Part shown: positions 15,838 through 25,279 of the stretch, in pieces | Layout: every line of letters starts with the position of its first letter | Position numbering within the stretch: the stretch's first letter is position 1 | From: Anaerolineae bacterium | Lineage (GTDB): Bacteria; Chloroflexota; Anaerolineae; 4572-78; J111 | Direction of reading: 5' to 3' | Assembly (NCBI GenBank): GCA_016931895.1 | Contig: JAFGDY010000237.1 | Span: 1-64,000, forward strand | Length of the DNA stretch: 64,000 nucleotides | Program-made: the position numbers and the translations under genes | The notes under the pieces: generated by a model | Told to the model about the DNA's origin: nothing | The model's input: only the letters and a program-made list of their open reading frames with translations | The model's database searches: none

Positions 15838-18800
15838 CTAACCCCTGATAACGCGATTACGGAGGGGAGGTAGCACAAACCCTTGAGGTTTATCAGCGGC
15901 TTCTTCCTCCTTCTCCTCTTCTTCCTCGTGAGTGATAAAGACCCGAATTGGTTCGGTTTTGGTTTCATTCCCCGCCGAGTCGTAGGCCACCACGTGAATC
16001 AGGTGGGACTCGGTATAGCCCAGGGTGGTGCTGATAATGGTCCAGCCATCGGAATAGACTTTTTGATAGCCAATCTTTTTTTCAGCCGGCTCATCGGGGG
16101 GCAGCGCTGCTAACTCCTCGGGGTCGGTAATGGGTGTAGTGACCGTAACTACGTGGGTTACGGTAAAAAATTCGCCGGTTTCAATGATTGAACCATCGGG
16201 TTGGGTAATGACCACGCTTTGCGTAACCGGCGCTTCCCAAAAAACCTGGGTGTCGGACAAAACCAGATTCCAGCGCAGGGTATAGGGGTCTACCGTGCTT
16301 TGGCCAATTTTCTGATTGTCCATAAAATACTCAACCCGGTTCATGGAGAAGTTGTCAAGCGCGTCAACCTGCAAATTGATCCATTCGTCATCTTCCAACA
16401 CGTAAACGCGCTCCGGCTCCGGGTTGATGATTTCAACTTCCGGGGGGGTGTTGTCAACCGTAACTTGCACGGCCTTACGCTCAACGCTCTGGTCGCCCCT
16501 GACTACGGTCAGTTGCAGGGTATATAGACCTTCTTCCTCGACAGTGGTATCCCAAAATTCCAACGGGCCGCCTTCAACCGGGCTGCCGTGGTCGCCGCCC
16601 AGTTGCCGCCACTCAGCCGGGTTGAGACCCTGGCCGTATTCAAGGCGATACAATTGAAAGCCGTCCAGTTGCGCATTGCCCGTTATCACTACCCCACCTT
16701 TGACATACTCATACGGACGCGGATTGATTACGGCTACCGGCCCCAGGTTGATGGCCGGACCGGTGCTGTCGTCGTATTCGGTGGGTGGTTGGGGAATGTC
16801 GTTCTCGCGCACCCAATCGTTGGCCACCGGCGGGTAAATTTCATACACGCGCTCTTCTACCAATTCCGGGGGGGTATAGACGGTAGCCAATTTTCCGTTT
16901 TCGCGGTTGACCCGGAAAACCTGATGCACGTTGTCTTTTTGTTTGGGTTCGGTGCCTTCCAGAAAAATTTCAGTGACAGTGCGCTCGGTGTGGTCGCCGG
17001 GCAACAGGCCGGAGACTGCGTCAACCTGCACGTCCACCAGGCCCCGGGGACGCTGCCAATACTCAATCGGTTTGTCTTGGTGGTAATAAAGCATCACATC
17101 GTGCCAGATAGGGGCTGCTCCGGAAAGACCGGTCACATCTTTCATTTCTTCATTGTTGTTGTTGCCCACCCACACGGCTGTGGCCAGTTGGGGGGTGAAG
17201 CCTACGGTCCAGTTGTCTCTAAAGTTGTTGGTGGTGCCGGTTTTGGCCGCAATAGGCCGGTCCTCAAAATCACGTTTCAAAACACTATTCGCGCCAAAGG
17301 CAGGGGTTCGGGCGGTGTTGTCGGAAAGAATGTCAACCATAAGATAAGCCAGGGCAGGGTCAAGGATTTGTTCGGTGGTTGGCTCTTTGTATTCGTAAAT
17401 AATATGGCCCTCTTTGTCCTCAATACGCAGAATAGCCACCGGGTCCAAGGTGCGATGGCCGGGCCGGCGGTCTACTTCAGGCACAGGCTGGCCGGCCATG
17501 ATGCCTAAATTGGACATTACGCTGAAGGCGTAAGCCATATCAATGGGCTTCACTTCGCCCCCGCCCAGGGTGAGGGCCAGGCCATAATAATCGGCGTTGA
17601 GCGTGGTCAGGCCCATCCGGTGCGCGGTGGCGATCACGTTTTTGATGCCGGCTTTGTGCAGCACCCACACGGCGGGAATGTTATAGCTGTTGGCCAGAGC
17701 GTTACGCAAACGCACCGGACCGTGATATTCGCGGTCGTAGTTCTCCGGCACGTAGGGCGGGTTGGGGTCGTCAGGAAAGGATTGGCGCACGTCCATGACC
17801 ATGGTGGCCGCATTGTACACGCCCTGGGAGAAAAGAGTGGTATAATTAAAAGGTTTGAAGGACGAACCGGGCTGGCGGCCAGGGTCGGCCGTGCAGACGT
17901 TGACATTGCCATCATTCTGCTCATCCCAATAATCTACGCTGCCAACCAGGGCCAGAATCTCGCCGGTTTTGGGGCGGATGGAAACAACACAGGCGTTGTT
18001 AGCATTGTGGTTATTGTCCTTTAACTCTTGGATATGGTTGGCCGCAATTTCCTGAGCCTTTTTGTTCAAGTCCAGATCAAGGGAAGTATAGACTTTTAAG
18101 CCGCCCCGGTAAATCAAGCCAAGGTCGTTGATGTTATATTTGCCGGGCGTACGCTCAAGTTCCTTGCGCACATGCACCGCAAAGTGAGGGGCCACAATAT
18201 TAAATCGCTCTTGAATCTTTTTGACCTGCATCTCTTCTTTGTAGATTTCATCAGCCTCTGCGCGGGTCAGGGCGCCTTCTTCCACCATCCGGTTTAAGGT
18301 GATAAGCTGGCGATACTTGGCCTTTTCCGCATTGTCAATGGGGTTGAGGTAGGGGTATTGAGGAATAGGGGCCAGCATAGCGCATTCGGCTTTAGTTAGG
18401 GCGCTGGCGGGTTTGTCAAAATAAACGCGGGCCGCCGCATCAATGCCGTAGGCTAAGTTAAAATAAGAGTTGGTGTTAAAATACCATTCCAGAATCTGGT
18501 CCTTGTCAAAACGACGTGTAATTTCAACAGCTAGAAGCACTTCTTTCAGTTTACGGGTGTAAGAAAGTTGGGTGCGTTCTTCTTTGTCAATCAAAATGTT
18601 TTTGATGAGCTGTTGGGTAATGGAACTGCCGCCCTGAACCTGCTCGCCTTGCAAGTTTTGCACAAAGGCGCGGCCAATTCCCTCGGGGTCAAAGCCGGGA
18701 TTTTCATAGAAAGTTTTATCTTCCAGAATAATCGTGGCATCGCGGCAAAATTCAGGAATTTCACTCAATTCAACATAGTTGCGGTCACCCCATAAGGGGT

Positions 18801-19089
18801 CAAAAATCTCATAGAGTAACACCTGGCCGGTGCGATCATAAATCTTGGTGGTTTCAAAATCTTCCTGCTCGGTTTCAATAGAGGTGGGGTCGGGCAGTTG
18901 TTGGGCAAAACTATCATAAACTGCATACGCTGCGCCAACACTGGTCAGGAAAGAGATAAAAATTGCGGCCACCGCCAGGGCCACAAGCAATAATCCCAGG
19001 CTCAAAACATACAGCAGAATTTTCGGTTTTTGTTCTTGCACCCGCCGCCGGCGACGACGGGTAATCATCACTTTTCGACTGGCTTGCAT
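15838..19089 (-). CDS. Class A penicillin-binding protein (PBP1A type)
   Basis: A bifunctional peptidoglycan synthase of 1083 residues. It has a basic cytoplasmic tail (RRRRRRVQEQ), one membrane anchor (about 25-50), the GT51 transglycosylase domain (GGSSITQQLIKN, with the first Glu in ILEDKTFY), and the transpeptidase domain with SSFK (PGSSFKPFNY), SYN and KTGT (AKTGTTNNFRDNW). Beyond about residue 780 come about 300 extra residues with Ig-like or bacterial adhesion-type strands (PRPYEYVKGGVVITG; VTVDNTPPEVEI) and a Glu-rich tail, longer than classical PBP1A. It heads an operon with surE and a PH-domain protein. Confidence 0.93.
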   Translation of the reverse strand: MQASRKVMITRRRRRRVQEQKPKILLYVLSLGLLLVALAVAAIFISFLTSVGAAYAVYDSFAQQLPDPTSIETEQEDFETTKIYDRTGQVLLYEIFDPLWGDRNYVELSEIPEFCRDATIILEDKTFYENPGFDPEGIGRAFVQNLQGEQVQGGSSITQQLIKNILIDKEERTQLSYTRKLKEVLLAVEITRRFDKDQILEWYFNTNSYFNLAYGIDAAARVYFDKPASALTKAECAMLAPIPQYPYLNPIDNAEKAKYRQLITLNRMVEEGALTRAEADEIYKEEMQVKKIQERFNIVAPHFAVHVRKELERTPGKYNINDLGLIYRGGLKVYTSLDLDLNKKAQEIAANHIQELKDNNHNANNACVVSIRPKTGEILALVGSVDYWDEQNDGNVNVCTADPGRQPGSSFKPFNYTTLFSQGVYNAATMVMDVRQSFPDDPNPPYVPENYDREYHGPVRLRNALANSYNIPAVWVLHKAGIKNVIATAHRMGLTTLNADYYGLALTLGGGEVKPIDMAYAFSVMSNLGIMAGQPVPEVDRRPGHRTLDPVAILRIEDKEGHIIYEYKEPTTEQILDPALAYLMVDILSDNTARTPAFGANSVLKRDFEDRPIAAKTGTTNNFRDNWTVGFTPQLATAVWVGNNNNEEMKDVTGLSGAAPIWHDVMLYYHQDKPIEYWQRPRGLVDVQVDAVSGLLPGDHTERTVTEIFLEGTEPKQKDNVHQVFRVNRENGKLATVYTPPELVEERVYEIYPPVANDWVRENDIPQPPTEYDDSTGPAINLGPVAVINPRPYEYVKGGVVITGNAQLDGFQLYRLEYGQGLNPAEWRQLGGDHGSPVEGGPLEFWDTTVEEEGLYTLQLTVVRGDQSVERKAVQVTVDNTPPEVEIINPEPERVYVLEDDEWINLQVDALDNFSMNRVEYFMDNQKIGQSTVDPYTLRWNLVLSDTQVFWEAPVTQSVVITQPDGSIIETGEFFTVTHVVTVTTPITDPEELAALPPDEPAEKKIGYQKVYSDGWTIISTTLGYTESHLIHVVAYDSAGNETKTEPIRVFITHEEEEEKEEEAADKPQGFVLPPLRNRVIRG

Positions 19090-19314
19090 GAGGCATTATC
19101 CTGAAAACAACTGAACTTCAACAAAAACGGCACACCGGCTCGAGAAAACAACCAGTCTACCGTTGAAACGGCATGGTAGCAGAAAGGAAGAGGTTGAGCA
19201 AGTTAAAAAATACTTTTCGACGGGTCAAAAAACTGGATAAACACGGGTTCATAGTTTGTAAAAGTCGGCGCAATTGTGTATGCTTAAAATGTTGAATTTA
19301 GGGCATTGAACTTG

Positions 19315-19343
19315 TTTACATGATTTTACCATTGTGGTAGAAT
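19315..19343 (+). promoter_or_regulatory. Promoter of the response regulator
   Basis: TTTACA (19315-19320), 17 bases, TAGAAT (19338-19343). The start would be near 19350, giving a short leader before the GTG at 19367. Confidence 0.7.
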
Positions 19344-19366
19344 AATGAGCGTTAAAAGAGGTTCCA

Positions 19367-19837
19367 GTGTCAAAATTTAGAATTCTTTGTATTGAAGATA
19401 ACCCTGATACGCAACGCATGCTCACCTTTGTTTTGGCCCGGGCCGGCTACGATGTGATTACAGCCGATGACGGGCCGCAAGGTATTCAAAAGGCCCGAGC
19501 CTGGCGTCCGGCCCTCATCCTGGTGGATATGATGATGCCCAAGATGAGTGGCGCGGAAACTATTGAAAAACTGCGCCAGATTGAAGCGATTAAAGATGTT
19601 CCTATTTTGGTCCTCTCGGCCTACAAAGACCAGGCGCTTATTGATGAGGCCCTGGAAGCCGGCGCCGATGATTATTTAATCAAAACCGTTTTACCCGACG
19701 ACTTAACCGAGATTATTGACCGGTGTTTAGAGATAGGAACAGTCGTATTAACTCAAAAAACCGCCCATATTAGAGTTAGGGGAGAAAACAAAAAAGCAAC
19801 CGCAAAAAAAGAAGAAGAAAAAGAAGAAGAAGAGTGA
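19367..19837 (+). CDS. Stand-alone CheY-like response regulator
   Basis: 156 residues: a single receiver domain (about 4-125) with the acidic pair EDN, the phosphoacceptor Asp in ILVDMMMPKMSG and the conserved Thr/Ser-Lys region (VLSAYKD; DDYLIKT). No output domain follows. The last 20 residues are a Lys/Glu-rich tail. The start is GTG with AGAGG upstream; the nearby ATG at 19345 is out of frame. It has its own promoter and a terminator, and no kinase gene is adjacent, so it probably takes part in a multi-partner phosphorelay. Confidence 0.9.
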   Translation: MSKFRILCIEDNPDTQRMLTFVLARAGYDVITADDGPQGIQKARAWRPALILVDMMMPKMSGAETIEKLRQIEAIKDVPILVLSAYKDQALIDEALEAGADDYLIKTVLPDDLTEIIDRCLEIGTVVLTQKTAHIRVRGENKKATAKKEEEKEEEE

Positions 19838-19864
19838 TTCTTTTGATCTGGCCTGTAATCCTGC

Positions 19865-19893
19865 AAAACAGACCAAACGGTCTGTTTTTTTGT
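19865..19893 (+). terminator. Intrinsic terminator after the response regulator
   Basis: AAAACAGACC and GGTCTGTTTT pair around AAAC, followed by a T-run. Standard rho-independent structure 28 bases after the stop codon. Confidence 0.9.
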
Positions 19894-20089
19894 TTCCCCT
19901 TACTCTTACCGGCGCTGCCGCATCCTCGATGAAAAAGGAACGACGAACGATAATACTTGGTTGGTCATTCGCCGGGAGTGGCTGGTCAAGAACACAATCT
20001 CCTCGTAAAATAATAGACGATGTCCCTAAATTTTGGATGAAAATTACCCCACTTTAGGCCGTTGTTTAGCCAACTTTTGCCCCACAATT

Positions 20090-20833
20090 TTATTTCTTCT
20101 CTATCACCAACAAGTGAGATAGGCCAAAGATACGCAAAGGTGTTTTTTCAAAAACGTAGGTAACTCGCTGCAAAACACGTCCCAGGACCGGGCGATGAGC
20201 CATCACGTTATCGTAACCGGGATAGATTTGGGTATGCGTGATAATAGTCACCGGCAGTTTGGCGACAAGCCGTCTGAGGTTGCCAATAGTATAGGCGCGA
20301 ACATGCGGGGCCAATTTCCGCCTAAACCTATCCGGCAGATAGTTGAGCAGGGGCATGTTGCCAAAATGGTATTGCCCACGCCAGTAGTGGCCGTGTGTTT
20401 CAAACGGATAAAGACGATTGGGACAAAAGATAACGGCGCGCCCCCCCTGTTTAAGCACCCGAACCATTTCAGCCACGCACAGGGCATCGTTTTGGACGTG
20501 CTCAATGACCTCATGACTCAAAACCAAATCAAAATAGCCGGACGGATAGGGCAAATTTTCTCCGGCAGCCACATGCGCCAAAGGAGAATACCCATAACTC
20601 TCGGCGACGCGCTCCGGTTCAATATCCAGCCCAACTACGTTGGGCGTAAATTCCCGCAACACCCGGAGATACAGCCCCACGCCACAACCATCAACCAAAA
20701 CTTTGCTCCGGCCCGAAAGGCGTTCCCCGGCCGCCGCTTTAATCATGGCCAGGCGGCGATTCTGCCCGGCCCGCCAAACCAAGCTGGGCACGCCCCGCTC
20801 GTCGGCTTTGGGGAATCCAGCAGAATTGGTCAT
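20090..20833 (-). CDS. Class I SAM-dependent methyltransferase
   Basis: 247 residues with a Methyltransf_11-type Rossmann core: motif I VLVDGCGVGLYL (about 45-56), the acidic end of strand 2 (VVGLDIEPE), and LVLSHEVIEHVQND as motif IV. The C-terminal part (THGHYWRGQYHFGNMPLLNYLP) resembles SAM enzymes near glycan or lipid synthesis genes. The substrate is unknown. The ATG overlaps the ubiE stop by four bases, so the two are coupled; a role in quinone or lipid modification is only suggested by this. Confidence 0.85.
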   Translation of the reverse strand: MTNSAGFPKADERGVPSLVWRAGQNRRLAMIKAAAGERLSGRSKVLVDGCGVGLYLRVLREFTPNVVGLDIEPERVAESYGYSPLAHVAAGENLPYPSGYFDLVLSHEVIEHVQNDALCVAEMVRVLKQGGRAVIFCPNRLYPFETHGHYWRGQYHFGNMPLLNYLPDRFRRKLAPHVRAYTIGNLRRLVAKLPVTIITHTQIYPGYDNVMAHRPVLGRVLQRVTYVFEKTPLRIFGLSHLLVIEKK

Positions 20834-21561
20834 TTGACCCCCACATGCAAGGCCACGGTCTTAAACATTAGCAGCGTATATTTTACCTCCCGCAGCCCCA
20901 CGCTTTCCATTTCAACTTGCAATTCAGCGGGACGTAAGAAGGCGTCGGCGGAAGCGGGCAGGTAACTATAGGCATCTCGCTGGCCGGTAATGAAGCCGCC
21001 CAGGAGAGGCACAACGTGGTGAAAATAGAAACAAAATACACTGCCCCATAAATTATCCGCCGGGCGCGGAACATCCAAAATCAGAACCCGTCCCCCAACC
21101 CGGCAGACTCGTCTTTGCTCGGCCAGGGCCTGGGAGACGCTGGTTACGTTGCGCAGCAAAAACCCACTGGCCACAGCGTCAAACGCATTATCGGCAAAGG
21201 GTAAATGAAGCGTATCGGCTCCACTCCAACTCAATAGCTCGGCCAACTTTGGGTTTGACCACCTTTGTTTCCGCCGGCGCTGTTGGGCCACATGCAGCAT
21301 GGGCAAGGTAAAATCCGCCCCAACAACGCGCGCCAGATGAGGGTATTGTTTCAGGGCCATAAAAGTAATGTCGCCGGTGCCGGCGGCAATGTCTAACAGC
21401 CTGCCGCCGGGCGATAATGACGCTTGCTCAAGCAACAATCTCCGCCAGCGGACATCCTGCCCGCCGGTCATTAGCCGATTCATTAAATCATACCGATGGG
21501 CAATGCGGGCGAACATAGTTTTAACGTATTGTTTTTTTTCAACCGGGGAAGTGAAAGTCAT
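20830..21561 (-). CDS. ubiE: Demethylmenaquinone C-methyltransferase
   Basis: About 243 residues. It contains the UbiE/MenG opening KKQYVKTMFARIAHRYDLMNRLMTGG, the SAM motif LLDIAAGTGDITF and the family block NAFDAVASGFLLRNVTSVSQAL. It methylates demethylmenaquinone in the last step of menaquinone synthesis, at the membrane surface. The usual C-terminal block is divergent. I use the ATG at 21561; a TTG seven codons upstream is possible. No other men genes are in the window. Confidence 0.88.
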   Translation of the reverse strand: MTFTSPVEKKQYVKTMFARIAHRYDLMNRLMTGGQDVRWRRLLLEQASLSPGGRLLDIAAGTGDITFMALKQYPHLARVVGADFTLPMLHVAQQRRRKQRWSNPKLAELLSWSGADTLHLPFADNAFDAVASGFLLRNVTSVSQALAEQRRVCRVGGRVLILDVPRPADNLWGSVFCFYFHHVVPLLGGFITGQRDAYSYLPASADAFLRPAELQVEMESVGLREVKYTLLMFKTVALHVGVK

Positions 21562-21612
21562 GGCCTCATTATCGGTAAACAACCGGCAATTGTCAATTTT
21601 CTAAAAACAGCA

Positions 21613-21640
21613 ACAAAAAAGCCCCCGCTCATCGGGGGCT
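21613..21640 (-). terminator. Intrinsic terminator of the 21665-22258 gene
   Basis: On the minus strand AAGCCCCCG pairs with CGGGGGCTT around five bases and is followed by TTTTT. It lies 25 bases after the stop codon of the membrane protein gene. Confidence 0.85.
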
Positions 21641-21664
21641 TAAAATTCTTCTGAGAAAAATCAA

Positions 21665-22258
21665 CTAACTGCTCAGCTTGGGGTAAATCATCCCCCCCAG
21701 CGAGCTAAAAAGCCCGGAGATCAAAGAACCTATGACACCCACAATGAGAAACATTCCAAAAACACGCCCGCCCAAAGCAATAATATCGGTAGACAGGCCA
21801 TAGCTAACCAAACCTTCCAACTGCTCCGGGGTAAATTGGTTCACAATGCCCTGGCCAAAATTAACAATGGGAATCCCCAACACCGACACCCCCACGGCGG
21901 CCAAGATCATGGCAATAATGCCGCCATACACCCCCGACCAAAAACCGGCCATCCAGCCCACCTTGCCGCCCTGATAACTGCTCTGCACCTTATCCCCGGC
22001 CAAAATGCCGGCCAACATTCCGGTGCTCAACCAGGCCACCAAAAAACCGGGCACCACCAGACAGGCCAAAAACTGCAAGGGAATCAGGCTGATTAACATC
22101 AAAAGCAAAATACAAATTCCGCCCACTAAACTGGCCTTTAAGCTGGAAATTACCAGTGAACCCGGCTGATTACTTTTTTGCGCTCTTTTTGATTTGACCC
22201 GGCGGCGCGGCCTGGAAACAATTTGAGGATGTTGTTGTCTTTGGGTTATGACCGTCAT
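21665..22258 (-). CDS. Small polytopic membrane protein, unknown function
   Basis: 197 residues: a basic N-terminal tail (SRPRRRVKSKRAQ), then four hydrophobic Gly-rich helices (GGICILLLMLISLIPLQFL; GWMAGFWSGVYGGIIAMIL; the last near FGMFLIVGVIGSLISGLF). No residues suggest a catalyst or channel filter. The glycine-rich helices resemble YrzE or DUF5518-type small membrane proteins, but I cannot assign a family. It is monocistronic, with its own terminator and about 380 bases of upstream spacing. Confidence 0.6.
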   Translation of the reverse strand: MTVITQRQQHPQIVSRPRRRVKSKRAQKSNQPGSLVISSLKASLVGGICILLLMLISLIPLQFLACLVVPGFLVAWLSTGMLAGILAGDKVQSSYQGGKVGWMAGFWSGVYGGIIAMILAAVGVSVLGIPIVNFGQGIVNQFTPEQLEGLVSYGLSTDIIALGGRVFGMFLIVGVIGSLISGLFSSLGGMIYPKLSS

Positions 22259-22636
22259 AACGCGCTCCTTCCTCTTTTTTAGTTGAAGTGGTTATTTTGT
22301 TTTTTCTAAAATTACCGACTGTTCCCTGAGCCGTATGGTAATTTCTACACAACCCTTATCTATCAAACTAAGGTCATTATAGCATGATTGCGTACCGTTT
22401 GGCAATTATCACTAAGCCATTTGGCCTACGCAATCTCTACGCAAACTGGGGAGATTTTACTACAAATCTCTTAGTTTGCAAAATAGGCCGGGCTAATTTG
22501 AAATAGGCCGGGCCAATTTAAAACAGACCCCCTCCCGATATTGCCCCTATTTACGGAATGTGTTAATATCGGTTAAAGGTTAAGCAACGTTAATTATGTC
22601 CAAAGATCGCGTATCCTGTTAGAGGGGATAAAAAAG
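22259..22636. other. Intergenic region with hairpin and 20-bp tandem repeat upstream of glgB
   Basis: Between divergent genes. 22441-22479 is a long dyad: GCAAACT and GAGATTT pair with AAATCTC and AGTTTGC around TACTAC. Directly after it, AAATAGGCCGGGCTAATTTG (22481-22500) is repeated with two changes at 22501-22520. The run on into CAGACCCCC resembles 29443-29462 after rho, suggesting a dispersed element. The glgB promoter follows at 22541-22569. Confidence 0.6.
22541..22569 (+). promoter_or_regulatory. Candidate glgB promoter
   Basis: TTGCCC (22541-22546), 17 bases, TAATAT (22564-22569), about 60 bases before the glgB ATG. Confidence 0.55.
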
Positions 22637-24580
22637 ATGACCAAGAAAAAAACGAGTCCGGCCAAAGAAGTTAAAACTACTCCCACCCAATGGCTCACGG
22701 ATTTTGATAAATACCTTTTGGGTGAAGGCACGCATGAACGAACCTACGAAAAAATGGGCGCCCACCTGGTTGAATTGAACAATCAAAAAGGCGTCCATTT
22801 TGCCGTGTGGGCGCCCAGCGCCCGGCAGGTTTATGTGATGGGCGAATTCAACGGGTGGCATGGCGAAAGCCACCCCATGCACTCCAGCGACAGCGGCATC
22901 TGGACGCTATTTGTGCCGGGCTTAGAGGAATACGCGCTATATAAATATCGCGTTGTTTCCCAAACCGGCGAGAGCTTTGATAAAACCGACCCCTATAGTT
23001 TTGCCATTGAACAACGCCCCAAAACTGCCTCAGTGGTGGTCAATCTTAGTCGCTACCAATGGGGCGACAGCAATTGGGTCAGCCATCGCGCCAAACACCA
23101 GGCCTTTGACGCCCCCATGTCTATCTACGAAGTCCATCTTGGCTCCTGGCGCAAAGTGCCCGATGAACAATGGGGCATCCGCTACCTGACCTACCGGGAA
23201 TTGGCCGACGAATTAATCCCTTATGTGCAGGAATTGGGCTACACCCACATTGAGCTAATGCCTATTGCTGAGCATCCCCTGGACGCTTCCTGGGGCTATC
23301 AGGTGCTTGGCTTCTTTGCGGCCACCAGTCGTTTTGGCCCGCCGGAAGATTTAATGTATTTTATTGACCAATGCCATCAACACAAGATTGGGGTGATTTT
23401 GGATTGGGTGCCGGCCCACTTCCCCAAAGACGGTGCGGGGCTTAATTATTTTGACGGCACTCATCTTTACTCCCACGCCGACCCCCGCCAGGGGGAGCAT
23501 CAAGATTGGGGCACGCTCATTTTTAATTACGGGCGCAACGAAGTCCGCGCCTTTTTAATTTCCAATGCCCTGTTTTGGCTCGACAAATACCATTTTGATG
23601 GCTTGCGGGTTGACGCGGTGGCTTCGATGCTTTATCTTGACTACTCCCGCGAAGAGGGACAATGGATACCCAACGAATACGGCGGGCGCGAAAATCTGGC
23701 CGCCATCAGCTTTTTACGCAAAGTCAACGAAGTAGTGCATGGCGTCTTCCCTGGGGTGCTGACCATTGCCGAAGAGTCCACGGCCTGGCCCATGGTCTCG
23801 CGGCCTACCTATATGGGCGGCCTGGGCTTCAGCTTAAAATGGAACATGGGCTGGATGCACGACACCCTCAAATATATGAGCAAAGATCCCGTTTTTCGCA
23901 GATACCATCACAACGACATGACCTTTAGCCTGCTATATGCCTTTAATGAAAACTTTATTCTGCCGCTCTCGCACGACGAGGTGGTCCACGGCAAAGGTTC
24001 GCTGGTCAACAAAATGTCGGGGGATGAGTGGCAGAAATTTGCCAATTTGCGGGCTTACTACGGCTTTATGTGGGGACACCCCGGCAAAAAATTACTCTTT
24101 ATGGGCGGCGAATTCGGCCAGTGGCAGGAGTGGAACTTTACCACCAGCCTGGAGTGGGAAGCTCTGCAAGCGCCCAATCACCAGAGCGTGCAACGTTTTA
24201 TTAAGGACTTAAATCACCTTTATCAAAATGAGCCGGCCTTGTACGAGGACGACTTTGAGTGGACCGGCTTCACCTGGCTTGACGCCAACGATAGCGACAA
24301 CAGCGTTTTTGCCTTCATCCGTAACGCCAGGTCCTCCGCTGAGTTCATCGTGGTGGTCAGCAACTTTACCCCTGTGCCGCGCCACAATTACCGCATCGGC
24401 GTGCCCAGGCCCGGCTACTACCAGGAAATCCTCAACAGCGATGCGACCCTCTACTGGGGCAGCAACGTAGGCAATGAAGGGGGTCGAGAAACAGAAAGCG
24501 TGCCCATGCATGGACACGCCCAATCACTCTCGCTTACGCTACCACCTCTGGCCACCATTATGCTTAAACTGAAGGGCTAA
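22637..24580 (+). CDS. glgB: 1,4-alpha-glucan branching enzyme
   Basis: 647 residues, normal for GlgB. An N-terminal carbohydrate-binding module 48 ([21 protein letters not shown]) precedes the GH13 barrel, with region I DWVPAHF, region [12 protein letters not shown] (nucleophile Asp), region III AEEST (acid/base Glu) and region [14 protein letters not shown]. An all-beta C-terminal domain follows. It makes the alpha-1,6 branches of glycogen. AGAGGGG precedes the ATG. It is monocistronic here; a glycogen-synthase-like gene lies 8 kb away on the other strand. Confidence 0.96.
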   Translation: MTKKKTSPAKEVKTTPTQWLTDFDKYLLGEGTHERTYEKMGAHLVELNNQKGVHFAVWAPSARQVYVMGEFNGWHGESHPMHSSDSGIWTLFVPGLEEYALYKYRVVSQTGESFDKTDPYSFAIEQRPKTASVVVNLSRYQWGDSNWVSHRAKHQAFDAPMSIYEVHLGSWRKVPDEQWGIRYLTYRELADELIPYVQELGYTHIELMPIAEHPLDASWGYQVLGFFAATSRFGPPEDLMYFIDQCHQHKIGVILDWVPAHFPKDGAGLNYFDGTHLYSHADPRQGEHQDWGTLIFNYGRNEVRAFLISNALFWLDKYHFDGLRVDAVASMLYLDYSREEGQWIPNEYGGRENLAAISFLRKVNEVVHGVFPGVLTIAEESTAWPMVSRPTYMGGLGFSLKWNMGWMHDTLKYMSKDPVFRRYHHNDMTFSLLYAFNENFILPLSHDEVVHGKGSLVNKMSGDEWQKFANLRAYYGFMWGHPGKKLLFMGGEFGQWQEWNFTTSLEWEALQAPNHQSVQRFIKDLNHLYQNEPALYEDDFEWTGFTWLDANDSDNSVFAFIRNARSSAEFIVVVSNFTPVPRHNYRIGVPRPGYYQEILNSDATLYWGSNVGNEGGRETESVPMHGHAQSLSLTLPPLATIMLKLKG

Positions 24581-24592
24581 AGCAGTACAGCA

Positions 24593-25111
24593 TTATTCGT
24601 TATATTGGAGCAACGAGAAAACGTTATAACCCTGTAGCTTCTCTCGCCCCTTGAGAAAGTTTAACTCGATGACAAAGGCTACGCCTATCACCTCGCCGCC
24701 CAATTTCTCAACCAGATTGCAGGTGGCTTTGGCCGTGCCGCCCGTGGCCAGCAGGTCGTCTACAACCAAAACCTTCTGTCCCTTCTCAACGGCATCCACA
24801 TGGATTTCAATGGTGTTTGTGCCATACTCTAACTCGTAACTTTCGGCGGTGGTTTCGGCGGGTAGTTTGCCCGGCTTCCGCACCGGCACAAACCCAACGC
24901 CTAACTGATAAGCCAGCGGCGCGCCAAAAATAAAGCCCCTGGATTCTATCCCCGCTACTACATCCACCCCCGCCTCCCGATAATGACGAACCAGTTGGTC
25001 AACACTTTCCTTAAAAGCAGTCGGGTTTTTGAGCAAGGTTGTAATATCATAAAATAAAATACCCTCTATGGGAAAATCTGGTACGCTACGGATAGTGCTT
25101 GCTAAATCCAT
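24593..25111 (-). CDS. apt: Adenine phosphoribosyltransferase
   Basis: 172 residues. It has the type I PRTase fold with the PRPP-binding loop [16 protein letters not shown], the N-terminal [18 protein letters not shown] and the [14 protein letters not shown] block. It salvages adenine to AMP with PRPP. GAGGAG precedes the ATG. It converges on glgB with 12 bases between the stops. Confidence 0.96.
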   Translation of the reverse strand: MDLASTIRSVPDFPIEGILFYDITTLLKNPTAFKESVDQLVRHYREAGVDVVAGIESRGFIFGAPLAYQLGVGFVPVRKPGKLPAETTAESYELEYGTNTIEIHVDAVEKGQKVLVVDDLLATGGTAKATCNLVEKLGGEVIGVAFVIELNFLKGREKLQGYNVFSLLQYNE

Positions 25112-25238
25112 TGTAGTGCTCCTCTTTTGTCTGTATGATCATCATGGCCTGGGTATGATTAAAACTGGGCTACAAAAGAGCACCATTCTAGCAAAATCCC
25201 CTGAAATGAGCAAGTGTCATAAATTTGTCTGTCTGTGG

Positions 25239-25244
25239 TATAAT
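25239..25244 (+). promoter_or_regulatory. Candidate -10 box upstream of the sugar-binding lipoprotein
   Basis: TATAAT lies 36 bases before the ATG at 25280. No good -35 hexamer stands at 16-18 bases, so the promoter may need an activator. Confidence 0.4.
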
Positions 25245-25279
25245 AAATCCCAACCCTGATGTTATTTTAAGGAAATGAT

